From Dissulfurispira thermophila (lineage in GTDB: Bacteria > Nitrospirota > Thermodesulfovibrionia > Thermodesulfovibrionales > Dissulfurispiraceae), in assembly GCF_014701235.1 (NCBI RefSeq), contig NZ_AP022873.1, forward strand, positions 1,426,001 through 1,490,000: 64,000 bases of DNA, in the 5' to 3' direction. The notes under the pieces are model-generated. The model had not been told where the DNA came from. It saw only the letters and a program-made list of their open reading frames with translations, and searched no databases. Position numbers and translations under genes: made by a program. Below are positions 1-8,272 of this stretch, in pieces (the first letter of the stretch is position 1; every line of letters starts with the position of its first letter).

Positions 1-257
1 ACTCCGAATACGGTGGGGCACCTCTTCTGGGCATAAATGGTACATGCATCATTAGCCATGGCCGTTCTTCTGCAAGGGCTATAAAGAATGCTATACGCGT
101 TGCATCTGATATGGCAAGCAAAAAAGTGCACGAAATTATTGCAAATGAATTAAAAGGACAAAACCACTTTAATTCAGCAGTAAAAATTGAATTTAATTCT
201 AACAAGGAGTTTGAGGGACAAAGCCCCTCAAAGGATGTATCGTATGTTAAGGGCTAA
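1..257 (+). CDS. plsX: PlsX, phosphate acyltransferase (C-terminal fragment)
   Basis: This is the C-terminal end of PlsX, which makes acyl-phosphate from acyl-ACP for phospholipid synthesis. The reading frame opens at the left edge (first full codon at 3). It carries the PlsX signature [18 protein letters not shown] followed by [13 protein letters not shown], which in the family lies close to the C-terminus. A roughly 30-residue hydrophilic tail follows before TAA at 255-257. The 5' part lies outside the window. The gene overlaps the proposed fabH start by 14 nt, the classic plsX-fabH order of fatty-acid loci. Identification rests on the signature and the neighbour. Confidence 0.88.
   Translation, partial: SEYGGAPLLGINGTCIISHGRSSARAIKNAIRVASDMASKKVHEIIANELKGQNHFNSAVKIEFNSNKEFEGQSPSKDVSYVKG
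210..232 (+). promoter_or_regulatory. Hairpin just upstream of fabH start
   Basis: A perfect 8-bp inverted repeat (TTTGAGGG / CCCTCAAA, loop ACAAAGC) sits inside the end of plsX and touches the AAAGG that precedes the fabH start codons. It could occlude or present the ribosome-binding site. It also argues for the ATG at 244 rather than the ATG at 235, which would lie directly against the stem. The role is inference. Confidence 0.4.
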
Positions 258-1224
258 GATTATCGCTACAGGCTCTTATACCCCTGAAAGAAAACTTACG
301 AATTTTGATTTAGAAAAAATAGTCGATACTTCAGATGAATGGATTACTGAGAGAACAGGCATCAAGGAAAGAAGAATAGCAAACGAAAAACAGTCAACAT
401 CCGATCTGGCATATGAAGCATCAAAAGCAGCACTCAGACAAGCAGGTCTTAAGGCAAAGGATATCGACCTCATTATAGTTGCCACTGTAACAGGAGATAT
501 GCCTGTTCCATCCACTGCATGCCTACTTCAAAACCTTTTGGATGCAAAAAAGGCTGCTGCCTTTGATATTAACGCTGCATGTTCTGGTTTTATATATGGA
601 CTATCTATTGCTGACAGCTTTATAAGATCAGGCACATACAAAAAAATTTTACTTGTAGGAGCAGAAACACTCTCGAAATTTACAGACTGGGAAGATAGAA
701 CAACATGCGTTCTTTTCGGAGATGGTGCAGGAGCAGTCATCATCGAAGCAGCGAATGGAGAAAATGGCATCATTTCTACAGAAATACATTCTGATGGCAG
801 CCTCTGGGAACTCTTAAATCTTCCAGGGGGTGGCTCAAAGAATCCACCGTCAAAGGAAACCCTTAATAAAAGACTCCATTTTTTAAAAATGAAAGGGAAT
901 GAAACATTCAAGGTTGCGGTCAGAACCCTTGAAAGCCTTGTAGTCGATACATTAAAAAAGAATAACCTGAAATCTTCACAACTCTCAGCACTTATACCAC
1001 ATCAGGCAAATCTCAGGATAATTCAGGCAACAGCAAACAGGCTTGGACTTTCAATGGATAAGGTCGTTGTTAATCTTGATAGATATGGCAATACATCTGC
1101 AGCTTCAATTCCTATTGCACTGGATGAAGCAGTTCGCATAGGAAGGATTCGACATGGTGATTATGTATTGCTTGAGGCATTTGGCGGTGGACTTACATGG
1201 GCATCAGCCCTTATAAAGTGGTGA
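244..1224 (+). CDS. fabH: 3-oxoacyl-ACP synthase III (FabH)
   Basis: FabH condenses acetyl-CoA with malonyl-ACP to start type II fatty-acid synthesis. The 326-residue protein has the family length and the full Cys-His-Asn triad: C113 in AACSGF, H253 in IPHQANLR and N283 in YGNTSAAS. The C-terminal glycine-rich EAFGGGLTW is also present. The start at 244 gives the standard [13 protein letters not shown]-terminus, with AAAGG 9 nt upstream. A TTG at 187 would add 19 non-homologous residues inside plsX and is not preferred; ATG 235 is a weaker alternative. The gene follows plsX with overlap and ends 6 nt from a convergent gene, with no obvious terminator between. Confidence 0.93.
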   Translation: MLRAKIIATGSYTPERKLTNFDLEKIVDTSDEWITERTGIKERRIANEKQSTSDLAYEASKAALRQAGLKAKDIDLIIVATVTGDMPVPSTACLLQNLLDAKKAAAFDINAACSGFIYGLSIADSFIRSGTYKKILLVGAETLSKFTDWEDRTTCVLFGDGAGAVIIEAANGENGIISTEIHSDGSLWELLNLPGGGSKNPPSKETLNKRLHFLKMKGNETFKVAVRTLESLVVDTLKKNNLKSSQLSALIPHQANLRIIQATANRLGLSMDKVVVNLDRYGNTSAASIPIALDEAVRIGRIRHGDYVLLEAFGGGLTWASALIKW

Positions 1225-1230
1225 AAATTC

Positions 1231-2766
1231 TTACTTCTTTTCTATCCACCTCACTGGAAAAATCAATTTGAATCTTGTACCCTTGCCAACTTCGCTTTGT
1301 ACCTTTATCTCTCCGAGATGCTCTGAAACTATCTGCTTTACCAATGGAAGGCCAATACCAAATCTAAATATCTTTGTACTAAAAAATGGGTCAAATATTT
1401 TTTCTATATCTTCTGTTGGGATACCAGAACCTGTATCGGAAATAGAAAGTATAATCCTTTCGTTATCCCCATCAGTTGTAACTGTTATCATTCCACCTGC
1501 AGGAGTTGCTTCTATAGCGTTCCTTATAATGTGAAAAATAGCCGTCCTCAACAGATTTTTCTGAGTATTTATCTTGAGAGGATGATCTGAAAGATTTACA
1601 GAAAGCCTTATACCTTTTTCATCTGCCTCTTTTTCAACAACAGATATAACGCTTTTTACAATCTCGTTAATATCCTCATATCTGAACATTGACTGCTTGC
1701 TTTTTAAGAGGGCGTCAAAATCTTTGACTATAGATTCCAATTTTTCAGATTCATCAATAACATCTCTAAGATTCTCGCCAAGCCTTTCAGGAACATCTTC
1801 TTTTTCGAGTATTCTCTTACATGTCCAACCTATTACAGCAGCAGGGTTCCTCACCTTGTCAGCAACAGTCAGAGCCATCAAGCTCATCGTCCTTTCAGCC
1901 ACCATTGTCTCTAATTCCTGATTCAATTCAGTCAGATCTGCATTAATCGCCTCGATTCTCTTTTTATCACCTGATATTTTCAGATAAGTTGTATATGCCC
2001 TAAAAAAGAATAAGCTTACTGAACCTATAACAATAAAGGTAAATGTGTTAAGGCTACCGCTGTACGGCTCAATATATCTCCAAATATGTTCGTATCCCAT
2101 AGGGACAAGGATACGCTGCAAAATATGTCCCATGGATCTGGAAAGAGAAAAGACAACATATGCTGAAGAAAGCCATAGTATATAATTCCACAAGGTATTA
2201 TCTCTATCAGTTCTATAGAGCTTTAAAGCTGTAGAAAAAGCGAGTATGGAGATAACCATTGTTATAAATGAACCTATTGTATCTATAAGAATTATAGGTA
2301 GTAATGGCAAAATAACAGATGCAGAAGACAGATCCTTTTCTTTCTTTAAATGCTCTCTGAGTCCTATAAAAAACAACATCATTGCAGGAACAAACCATAT
2401 ATGGTCAGTTTTCGTTATATAGTAGAGATATTCCTTGCCATCGAGCATTATCATTCTTCTGAAATAGTCCCATCCCTCCTTACTTCCGATTATATGGGAA
2501 GGTTCAATCCAGAATTCTATTATATGTCCAATAAATGTATCGACATTCCACAGAATAAAAAATATTTCTGAAATAAGTATATATTTCCAACCTTTTTCAC
2601 TATACAAATCATAATGGACAATAACCCATATAATGAATATACAAGAGGCAATAAAGAATATATGCCCCATTTGATGTAAATAGATTTCAGGATAAGAGTG
2701 GGGGACAAATGCCAATGCATTTGTAGGAATCAAGGACAAGAAAAACCCCAAAATAAAGATTTTCAT
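1231..2766 (-). CDS. Membrane histidine-kinase-like protein lacking the phospho-acceptor His
   Basis: The 511-residue protein has about seven hydrophobic segments (residues about 1-260), a coiled-coil linker (265-295), a HisKA-like helix pair and a C-terminal HATPase_c domain. ATPase boxes are intact: N box HIIRNAIEATPAGG, G1 DTGSGIPTEDIEKIFDPFFS, G2 GIGLPLVKQI. The H box, normally HE(I/L)RNP, reads VADKVRNPAAVI, so Asp303 occupies the His position. It may act by a non-canonical route, as a phosphatase, or as a sensor that modulates another kinase. It overlaps the upstream TVP38 gene by 4 nt, implying co-translation. No response regulator is adjacent. The family call is firm; activity is unknown. 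Confidence 0.8.
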   Translation of the reverse strand: MKIFILGFFLSLIPTNALAFVPHSYPEIYLHQMGHIFFIASCIFIIWVIVHYDLYSEKGWKYILISEIFFILWNVDTFIGHIIEFWIEPSHIIGSKEGWDYFRRMIMLDGKEYLYYITKTDHIWFVPAMMLFFIGLREHLKKEKDLSSASVILPLLPIILIDTIGSFITMVISILAFSTALKLYRTDRDNTLWNYILWLSSAYVVFSLSRSMGHILQRILVPMGYEHIWRYIEPYSGSLNTFTFIVIGSVSLFFFRAYTTYLKISGDKKRIEAINADLTELNQELETMVAERTMSLMALTVADKVRNPAAVIGWTCKRILEKEDVPERLGENLRDVIDESEKLESIVKDFDALLKSKQSMFRYEDINEIVKSVISVVEKEADEKGIRLSVNLSDHPLKINTQKNLLRTAIFHIIRNAIEATPAGGMITVTTDGDNERIILSISDTGSGIPTEDIEKIFDPFFSTKIFRFGIGLPLVKQIVSEHLGEIKVQSEVGKGTRFKLIFPVRWIEKK

Positions 2767-3497
2767 AAGCCTTGCTTACCTGACTTCTTTGCCCTTTTTC
2801 TTTTATAGTCCATAATATGCCATATCCTGAAGATCCTTTCAAGTTTGTCCCTGTATGCCATAGCAATAAAAACAACTACCAGTGCGATTCCAACAAGAAT
2901 AAAAAATCTGCCGTACTGATGATGCCTTATATAATTCCCCCCGAGTGTAAGAAGGATGGTACCGAAAAGTCTTCCCGCGCCTCCTATCACAAGAAATTCC
3001 ATTGTAGAAAGATGACCCAAACCAAGTATGTAGCATAAATAATCCTTTGGAAAGCCGGGAATTAAGAAAAGGAGAAAAACAAGGAATGCCCCTTTGTGAT
3101 GAAGGAGATAGTCAAATCTGCTCATTATAGCCTTATCAACAAATCTTTCTACAAATGGCCTACCAAACGCCCTTGAAAGTGCAAAGGCTATATAAGAGCC
3201 TAATGTCAATCCTAATGTAGAGAGTATAACTCCAAGAAACGGGCCATAAAGAAAACCTCCTAAAAGTCCTGTAACTTCACCGGGTATTGGTGCAGCAACA
3301 ACCTGTATAGCCTGAAGGAGTATAAATCCGATAAATGCAGCAGGACCAAGGGAATCAAGAAATTTTAGCAACCTTTCCTTGTTAAGGAAGAAGTGAATCA
3401 AACCTGTCTTATAGAAAATTAACGTTATCCCACCGACAATAAGTATAAGTATCAGAGGCTTAATCCATATATTGTTTCTATTACTATTTGACATCAT
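2763..3497 (-). CDS. TVP38/TMEM64 (VTT domain) membrane protein
   Basis: A 244-residue integral membrane protein of the DedA-related VTT/SNARE-associated family. The diagnostic region is GEVTGLLGGFLYGPFLGVIL followed by GLTLGSYIAFALSRAFGRPF and, later, FPKDYLCYILGLGHLSTMEF. About five to six hydrophobic segments are visible and the C-terminus is basic (KRKRAKKSGKQG). Family members are implicated in lipid scrambling or transport, but substrates are generally unknown. It overlaps the downstream kinase-like gene. A second VTT domain is encoded in the Fe-S fusion at 50751-52418. Confidence 0.85.
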   Translation of the reverse strand: MMSNSNRNNIWIKPLILILIVGGITLIFYKTGLIHFFLNKERLLKFLDSLGPAAFIGFILLQAIQVVAAPIPGEVTGLLGGFLYGPFLGVILSTLGLTLGSYIAFALSRAFGRPFVERFVDKAIMSRFDYLLHHKGAFLVFLLFLIPGFPKDYLCYILGLGHLSTMEFLVIGGAGRLFGTILLTLGGNYIRHHQYGRFFILVGIALVVVFIAMAYRDKLERIFRIWHIMDYKRKRAKKSGKQGL

Positions 3498-3550
3498 CCC
3501 CCTAATCTGTTTTAGGAAAAATCACTATTTCCCCTCCAAAAACACTAATT

Positions 3551-4315
3551 TTATTGCTTTTCCATCTTCTCAAAAAGAGGTCTTATCAACTCTATTGGCA
3601 GAGGAAATATAATAGTAGAGTTCTTTTCTGTTGCTATTTCTGTGAGTGTCTGAAGGTATCTGAGTTGTAGTGTAGCAGGCTCTGATGAGATAATCTTGGC
3701 AGCATCTGCTAATTTCTGTGATGCCTGAAATTCACCTTCTGCATGTATTATCTTTGCCCTTCTTTCCCTCTCAGCCTCTGCCTGTTTTGCTATTGCCCTT
3801 AGCATCTCGGTTGGCAGGTCAACATTCTTGACCTCGACCGCTGTAACCTTAACACCCCATGGCTCTGTCTGGGTATCAATCACTTTCTGGAGTTCTGCAT
3901 TGAGTTCATCTCTCTTTGTAAGAAGATCGTCAAGCTGACTCTGACCAAGAATGCTTCTGAGTGTGGTTTGTGCTATTTGAGATGTAGCATAATAAAAATC
4001 TTCGACCTCGGTAACCGCCTTGATAGGGTCTACAGGCCTAAAATAAACAACAGCATTAACTTTAACAGTAATATTGTCTTTTGTAATAATGTCCTGTGAA
4101 GGTACATCCATAGTAACTGTTCTCAAACTTACCTTAACCAGTTTATCAATAATAGGCCATATGATCACAAGTCCGGGACCCTTTACAGGAATAACCCTTC
4201 CAAGCCTAAAAACAACACCCCTTTCATATTCCTTTAAAATCTTGATTGCACTGGAGAGAAAATAGATTACAAGGAATACTATAAACAGAAATGACATAAA
4301 CTGTGGTCCAAACAT
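3551..4315 (-). CDS. Slipin / stomatin-like SPFH (band 7) protein
   Basis: The 254-residue protein has one N-terminal membrane anchor (about residues 5-25) followed by a full SPFH/band 7 domain. Family landmarks are present: [13 protein letters not shown] near residue 30, [34 protein letters not shown] and the alanine/glutamate-rich [18 protein letters not shown] helix. Slipins form oligomers in the membrane and are often paired with an NfeD protease-like partner; no nfeD is next to it here. AGGAGG lies 5 nt before the ATG. Its mRNA leader contains a hairpin also found upstream of the bd-like oxidase gene at 16117. Confidence 0.9.
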   Translation of the reverse strand: MFGPQFMSFLFIVFLVIYFLSSAIKILKEYERGVVFRLGRVIPVKGPGLVIIWPIIDKLVKVSLRTVTMDVPSQDIITKDNITVKVNAVVYFRPVDPIKAVTEVEDFYYATSQIAQTTLRSILGQSQLDDLLTKRDELNAELQKVIDTQTEPWGVKVTAVEVKNVDLPTEMLRAIAKQAEAERERRAKIIHAEGEFQASQKLADAAKIISSEPATLQLRYLQTLTEIATEKNSTIIFPLPIELIRPLFEKMEKQ

Positions 4316-4320
4316 AACAT

Positions 4321-4372
4321 CCTCCTCTCTGGGACATAAAGGAGAACTTTGTCTCCCTTATGAAATCCCCCT
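4321..4372 (-). promoter_or_regulatory. Structured mRNA leader, copy A (slipin gene)
   Basis: In the transcript sense this leader reads AGGGGGAU..., then a hairpin CAUAAGGGAGA / UCUCCUUUAUG (11 bp with one G-U pair, loop CAAAGU), then CCCAGAG and the AGGAGG ribosome-binding site. Copy B at 17434-17481 shares the GGGGGAU block, the CAUAAGGGAGAC arm, CCCAGAG and the ribosome-binding site, while the opposite arm varies. The G-U pair exists only in the minus-strand RNA, hinting that structure at RNA level matters. Function is unknown. Confidence 0.45.
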
Positions 4373-4388
4373 TGACTATTTTAACTAA

Positions 4389-7385
4389 TTATACCATTTC
4401 AACAAGCCTTGGCTCATGTGTAAAAAAGATATAGCTTTTTGCTTTTATAGAAAAGAGTCTTTCAACTGCTTTTTTATAAGTACTCATCTGAAAGGAATAT
4501 CTCTCCATCAACTCTGGTATTTCCTTTTCTGAAATCGGGTATGTCTTATAATCATATATATATGCAATCTTCTGTTTCCCCTTGATGCCCTCTGCCTGCC
4601 CCTTGCTTCTTGACTCACGGCATTCCCTGTGGACATTTCCTTTTTGCCTATTGCCTATAGCCTCTTGCATGTCTTTTATAATCAGTCTATCTATCCTTCC
4701 CTTATATATCCTATTTCCCATATCAAGAATAAATGGAAGTTCAACATAGGAATTTTCCACCGGGAGTATGATATCTTTCAAATAACCTGACGCATCAAGT
4801 TTCCTTAAGTCAGATAATATAATATCCCTCATCCTATCCTCATCTGCATTAGACAGCACCTCATTTTTAAGCACAGCCATGACTTTATCCTCAAGACCAT
4901 CCATTGTAATATAACCATTCGATAATCCTTCGAACACCCGATGAAATGCCCTTCCAAGTATAATCCAATCATCACCGTGTTTTTTCCTTATCTCATCTAT
5001 TTCTTCAGTAACATCAAGCCATATAGGTGATGGTTTATAATCCAGAGGCTGGATAAATACCATCTCGTTATTCGGTAATGAACAACTTAAAGGTCGTAAT
5101 GAGTCATTTTGACTGCCTGCTACAGGTGACTGATCGCTGTCTTTAATGCTAACTGCTTTATTAATCTTAAACGGCAGTCCTGCTGTGGAGTCTACATCAT
5201 TGAGGTTAAATGAATCTGCAATATATGCAAGCTTTCCAGAAGGTGATTTGTTTTTAGAACCATTCCATACACCTGACATACAGAGATAATCCATTGCCCT
5301 TGTCACAGCAACATAAAACAGCCTTTTTTCTTCATCTTGAAGTCTTTCTTTGTGTCTTTGAAAAATAGGTATTTTTTTTCTTATATTAGAATCGTCTTCA
5401 TAAGCTATAATAATATTGCCTTCGTCTTCATCCATTACTATGCTGCTCGAACTCTTTGCTGTACTATCTTCATCAAGACATGGCAGAAATACCATTGGAA
5501 ATTGCAGTCCTTTTGATGCATGTATTGTCATTATTTTCACGGCATTCATGCCTTCTGTATTAACATTAGCCTTTGCCTCATCAGAATTTCTTGATGCCCT
5601 TATCAGTTTCTCTCTTATCTCAAGACCTGCAAGCCCGTTATATTCGAATTCCTCCACAAGTCTTATAAATTTCTTCACATTCACATATCGCTGTCTCTCG
5701 TAAAAATAGCTCCATGCCCCAGTCTCTGAAAGTATATCCTCAAGCAGCATTGCATACGGTGTCTTTTCAGCCATTTGGAGCCATTTGTCAAGCAATGTGA
5801 TACAATGTTGAAGTGATAGGGTGTTAGGGTATTGTGAGGCATATTTTTTCAGTGACTCAAACAAATAGCCAATTGGCATATCATCAATAAATATATCTTT
5901 AACAACTTTCAGTAGGGTGTCATATCCTATAGAGAATAGTGGTGAGCGAAGAATGTTAAAAAGACTGTAGTCATCAAGTGGATCAATGAGAAAAAATAGA
6001 ATGTCTCTCAGAATACATACCTCTGGTGAGTTATAAAATCCTATTCCTTTGACAACAACAAATGGGATGTCCTCTTTCCTCAGTGCATCCTCAAATATCG
6101 AAAGATGCGTCCTGCTTCTCAAAAGTATTGCCATATCTCCATAGTTACAGATTCTTTGTCCATCAGACTCGTAAATTCTATAGTTTCCTGAAAGATTCCT
6201 AATATTTTTTGCAATGATTGCAGCCTCTGCCCTTCTGTTGTCTTTTGTCCTGCCAATGCTGTCTAAAAGTATGAGTTCGACTTTTCCTTCTCCTTTTCTT
6301 GTTGCATCAAAAGCTGAGTACTCAACCTTATAGTCATCATAAAGTCCTTTTGGCATAATTCGTTCAAAGAGTATATTCACAAAATTAACAATAGCTGGCA
6401 GACTACGATAGTTCTCCTTTATCTCTACAAAATGGTATTCATCTCTAAGCCATTCTGTGAGCCTCTTTTTAGCATTCTTAAATATGCTGACATTTGCCCC
6501 CCTGAACGAATAAATAGATTGTTTGTCATCTCCAACAAGAAATATGGTCGGATTAACCCCTGTTTCTCTTTTTGCACCTGCTCCAGAACGCCATTCCTCT
6601 GTGAGTTTATCGATTATCTTCCATTGCAAAGTGCTTGTGTCCTGAAATTCGTCAACAAGTATATGATCAGTATGCTCATCAAAGGAATAAAGGACATTCT
6701 GCCATTCAGGATTTTTTGATATCGCCTCATATGCCATGATCTCAAGGTCATTATAGTCAAGACAATGCCTTTGTATTTTCTTGTTTTTGTATTTTTGCAA
6801 ACATCTCGAATATATAGACATGATCCTTTCAAAATATTCCTGATTACTGATTGATGACTGTTGTCCGTTAAGTGCCAATTCTATACCAGGCCTTTTGTTA
6901 TGGACTTCACCAAGTATGCTATAAAGCTTGTTCCATCCCCTAATGCCGCTGTCTTTTATTGCTTCATAAAATAGTCTTTCACCAGAAGCACTATCCTCAA
7001 TAAGACATTCATATACTGCCTCATTCCAGAGAATATCTGCGTTGAAACTATCCATAACCTTCAGTGAAGGGTCCATACCAAGATCAAGGGAAAATCTCTT
7101 TAAGAGTTTCAAACAGAATGAATGAATAGTTGATATTCGCATCATTGGCATTTTTCCTCTGACCTTCTCAAAAAGTTCGATGTCCTCTTTTTTAAGAATA
7201 TTAAGTATCCTTTCCTTCATCTCTGCAGCAGCCTTTTCTGTGAATGTTATTGCAAGTATGCGCTCTACATCTGATCCATTTTTAAGAAGCTCAATATATC
7301 TTCGTGCAAGCTTCTCTGTCTTGCCTGAACCAGCGGGTGCTGAAATCATTACACTCTTCGATATGTCGAGATAGTCCTCTGTCAC
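4389..7385 (-). CDS. addA: AddA-like helicase-nuclease (UvrD family, PD-(D/E)XK)
   Basis: A 998-residue superfamily 1A helicase with C-terminal nuclease, the helicase subunit of an AddAB/RecBCD-type double-strand-break repair complex. Visible motifs in order: Walker A SAPAGSGKTEKLARRY (about 14-29), VDEFQDTSTLQWKI (Walker B), GDDKQSIYSFRGAN (motif III), NYRSLPAIVNF, MTIHASKGLQFPMVFLP (motif V) and LFYVAVTRAMDYL (motif VI). The C-terminal nuclease motif is GRIDRLI ... YIYDYKTYP, the AddA pattern. It forms a minus-strand cluster with the AddB-like gene, separated by a patatin gene whose stop overlaps the addA start. AddA versus other RecB-like names rests on the AddB partner. Confidence 0.85.
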   Translation of the reverse strand: MTEDYLDISKSVMISAPAGSGKTEKLARRYIELLKNGSDVERILAITFTEKAAAEMKERILNILKKEDIELFEKVRGKMPMMRISTIHSFCLKLLKRFSLDLGMDPSLKVMDSFNADILWNEAVYECLIEDSASGERLFYEAIKDSGIRGWNKLYSILGEVHNKRPGIELALNGQQSSISNQEYFERIMSIYSRCLQKYKNKKIQRHCLDYNDLEIMAYEAISKNPEWQNVLYSFDEHTDHILVDEFQDTSTLQWKIIDKLTEEWRSGAGAKRETGVNPTIFLVGDDKQSIYSFRGANVSIFKNAKKRLTEWLRDEYHFVEIKENYRSLPAIVNFVNILFERIMPKGLYDDYKVEYSAFDATRKGEGKVELILLDSIGRTKDNRRAEAAIIAKNIRNLSGNYRIYESDGQRICNYGDMAILLRSRTHLSIFEDALRKEDIPFVVVKGIGFYNSPEVCILRDILFFLIDPLDDYSLFNILRSPLFSIGYDTLLKVVKDIFIDDMPIGYLFESLKKYASQYPNTLSLQHCITLLDKWLQMAEKTPYAMLLEDILSETGAWSYFYERQRYVNVKKFIRLVEEFEYNGLAGLEIREKLIRASRNSDEAKANVNTEGMNAVKIMTIHASKGLQFPMVFLPCLDEDSTAKSSSSIVMDEDEGNIIIAYEDDSNIRKKIPIFQRHKERLQDEEKRLFYVAVTRAMDYLCMSGVWNGSKNKSPSGKLAYIADSFNLNDVDSTAGLPFKINKAVSIKDSDQSPVAGSQNDSLRPLSCSLPNNEMVFIQPLDYKPSPIWLDVTEEIDEIRKKHGDDWIILGRAFHRVFEGLSNGYITMDGLEDKVMAVLKNEVLSNADEDRMRDIILSDLRKLDASGYLKDIILPVENSYVELPFILDMGNRIYKGRIDRLIIKDMQEAIGNRQKGNVHRECRESRSKGQAEGIKGKQKIAYIYDYKTYPISEKEIPELMERYSFQMSTYKKAVERLFSIKAKSYIFFTHEPRLVEMV

Positions 7386-8257
7386 TCTATTCTTCCTTCC
7401 TGCTTTAATTTTGCAATAATTGCATTTATCTTAGGTAATGCCTCCATCGCTGCCTTTTCACCCTCAAGTATAGCCTCATGCCTCTTGTTGAAATCAGCAG
7501 AGCCTATATAGCCTACCTTTGGTTTTATCACAACATCAGCCTTTGAAAGCTGAACATTCGATATCCTGGAATACATAATGCTTATTGACTGTAATATAGT
7601 CTCAATAGTGCTTTCAGGTTGTATATTAGCTATATCTGCCGAGATATCTACAGCAATAACAATATCGGCACCCATCCTTCTTGCTGCATCTACTGCTACA
7701 GGACTTACAACACCTCCATCCACATACATCTGTCCTGTGATCTTTACAGATCTAAATATACCGGGAATTGAACAACTTGCCCGTACAGCCTTGCCTGTAT
7801 TACCTGTGCCAAAAACAACCTCCTGTCCGTTCTGAATATTCGTTGCAACAGCATAAAATGGTATTCGCATCTTTTCCATAGGGGTATTTCTTACTGCTCT
7901 GTTAATATAGTTTTCAAGCAATTCCCCTTTAATAAAGCCGTTATCAGGTATCGAGATATCTGCGATATCTCCCTTTTCTATAGAAATAGCCATTTTCTGA
8001 AGTTGAAATGAGTCATAGCCGTATGCATAAAGGCTTCCCACAAAACTACCTGCGCTCGTTCCTACTACCATATGAATAGGAATTCTATTAGACTCCAGAA
8101 CCTTAAGGACACCAATATGAGCAAATCCCTTTGATGCACCAGCTCCAAGGACAAGTGCTACTTTTGCAGGTTTTTGAGGTGGCTGCACCATTTCACTTGG
8201 CGCACAAGACACAAAAATAAAAATACAGATAAGATAGGATATAAATCTCTTCTTCAT
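7382..8257 (-). CDS. Patatin-like phospholipase lipoprotein (RssA/NTE type)
   Basis: A 291-residue serine hydrolase of the bacterial patatin family. It starts with a lipoprotein signal (MKKRFISYLICIFIFVSCAP, lipobox Cys about 18), so it is probably membrane-anchored outside the cytoplasm. The oxyanion-hole region GAGASKGFAHIGVL, the nucleophile elbow GTSAGS and the dyad Asp in DGG (YVDGGVVSPV) are all present, so it should be active on lipid esters. It overlaps addA by 4 nt and starts 15 nt after the AddB-like gene, so it sits inside the putative addBA transcript. AGGAGGG-type ribosome-binding site upstream. Confidence 0.88.
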   Translation of the reverse strand: MKKRFISYLICIFIFVSCAPSEMVQPPQKPAKVALVLGAGASKGFAHIGVLKVLESNRIPIHMVVGTSAGSFVGSLYAYGYDSFQLQKMAISIEKGDIADISIPDNGFIKGELLENYINRAVRNTPMEKMRIPFYAVATNIQNGQEVVFGTGNTGKAVRASCSIPGIFRSVKITGQMYVDGGVVSPVAVDAARRMGADIVIAVDISADIANIQPESTIETILQSISIMYSRISNVQLSKADVVIKPKVGYIGSADFNKRHEAILEGEKAAMEALPKINAIIAKLKQEGRIE

Positions 8258-8272
8258 ATCTTCTTTCCCTCC

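Noticed and set aside
187-243. Upstream TTG start for fabH
   Set aside because: It adds residues with no similarity to FabH N-termini and lies inside plsX; ATG 244 gives the family start and ribosome-binding-site spacing.
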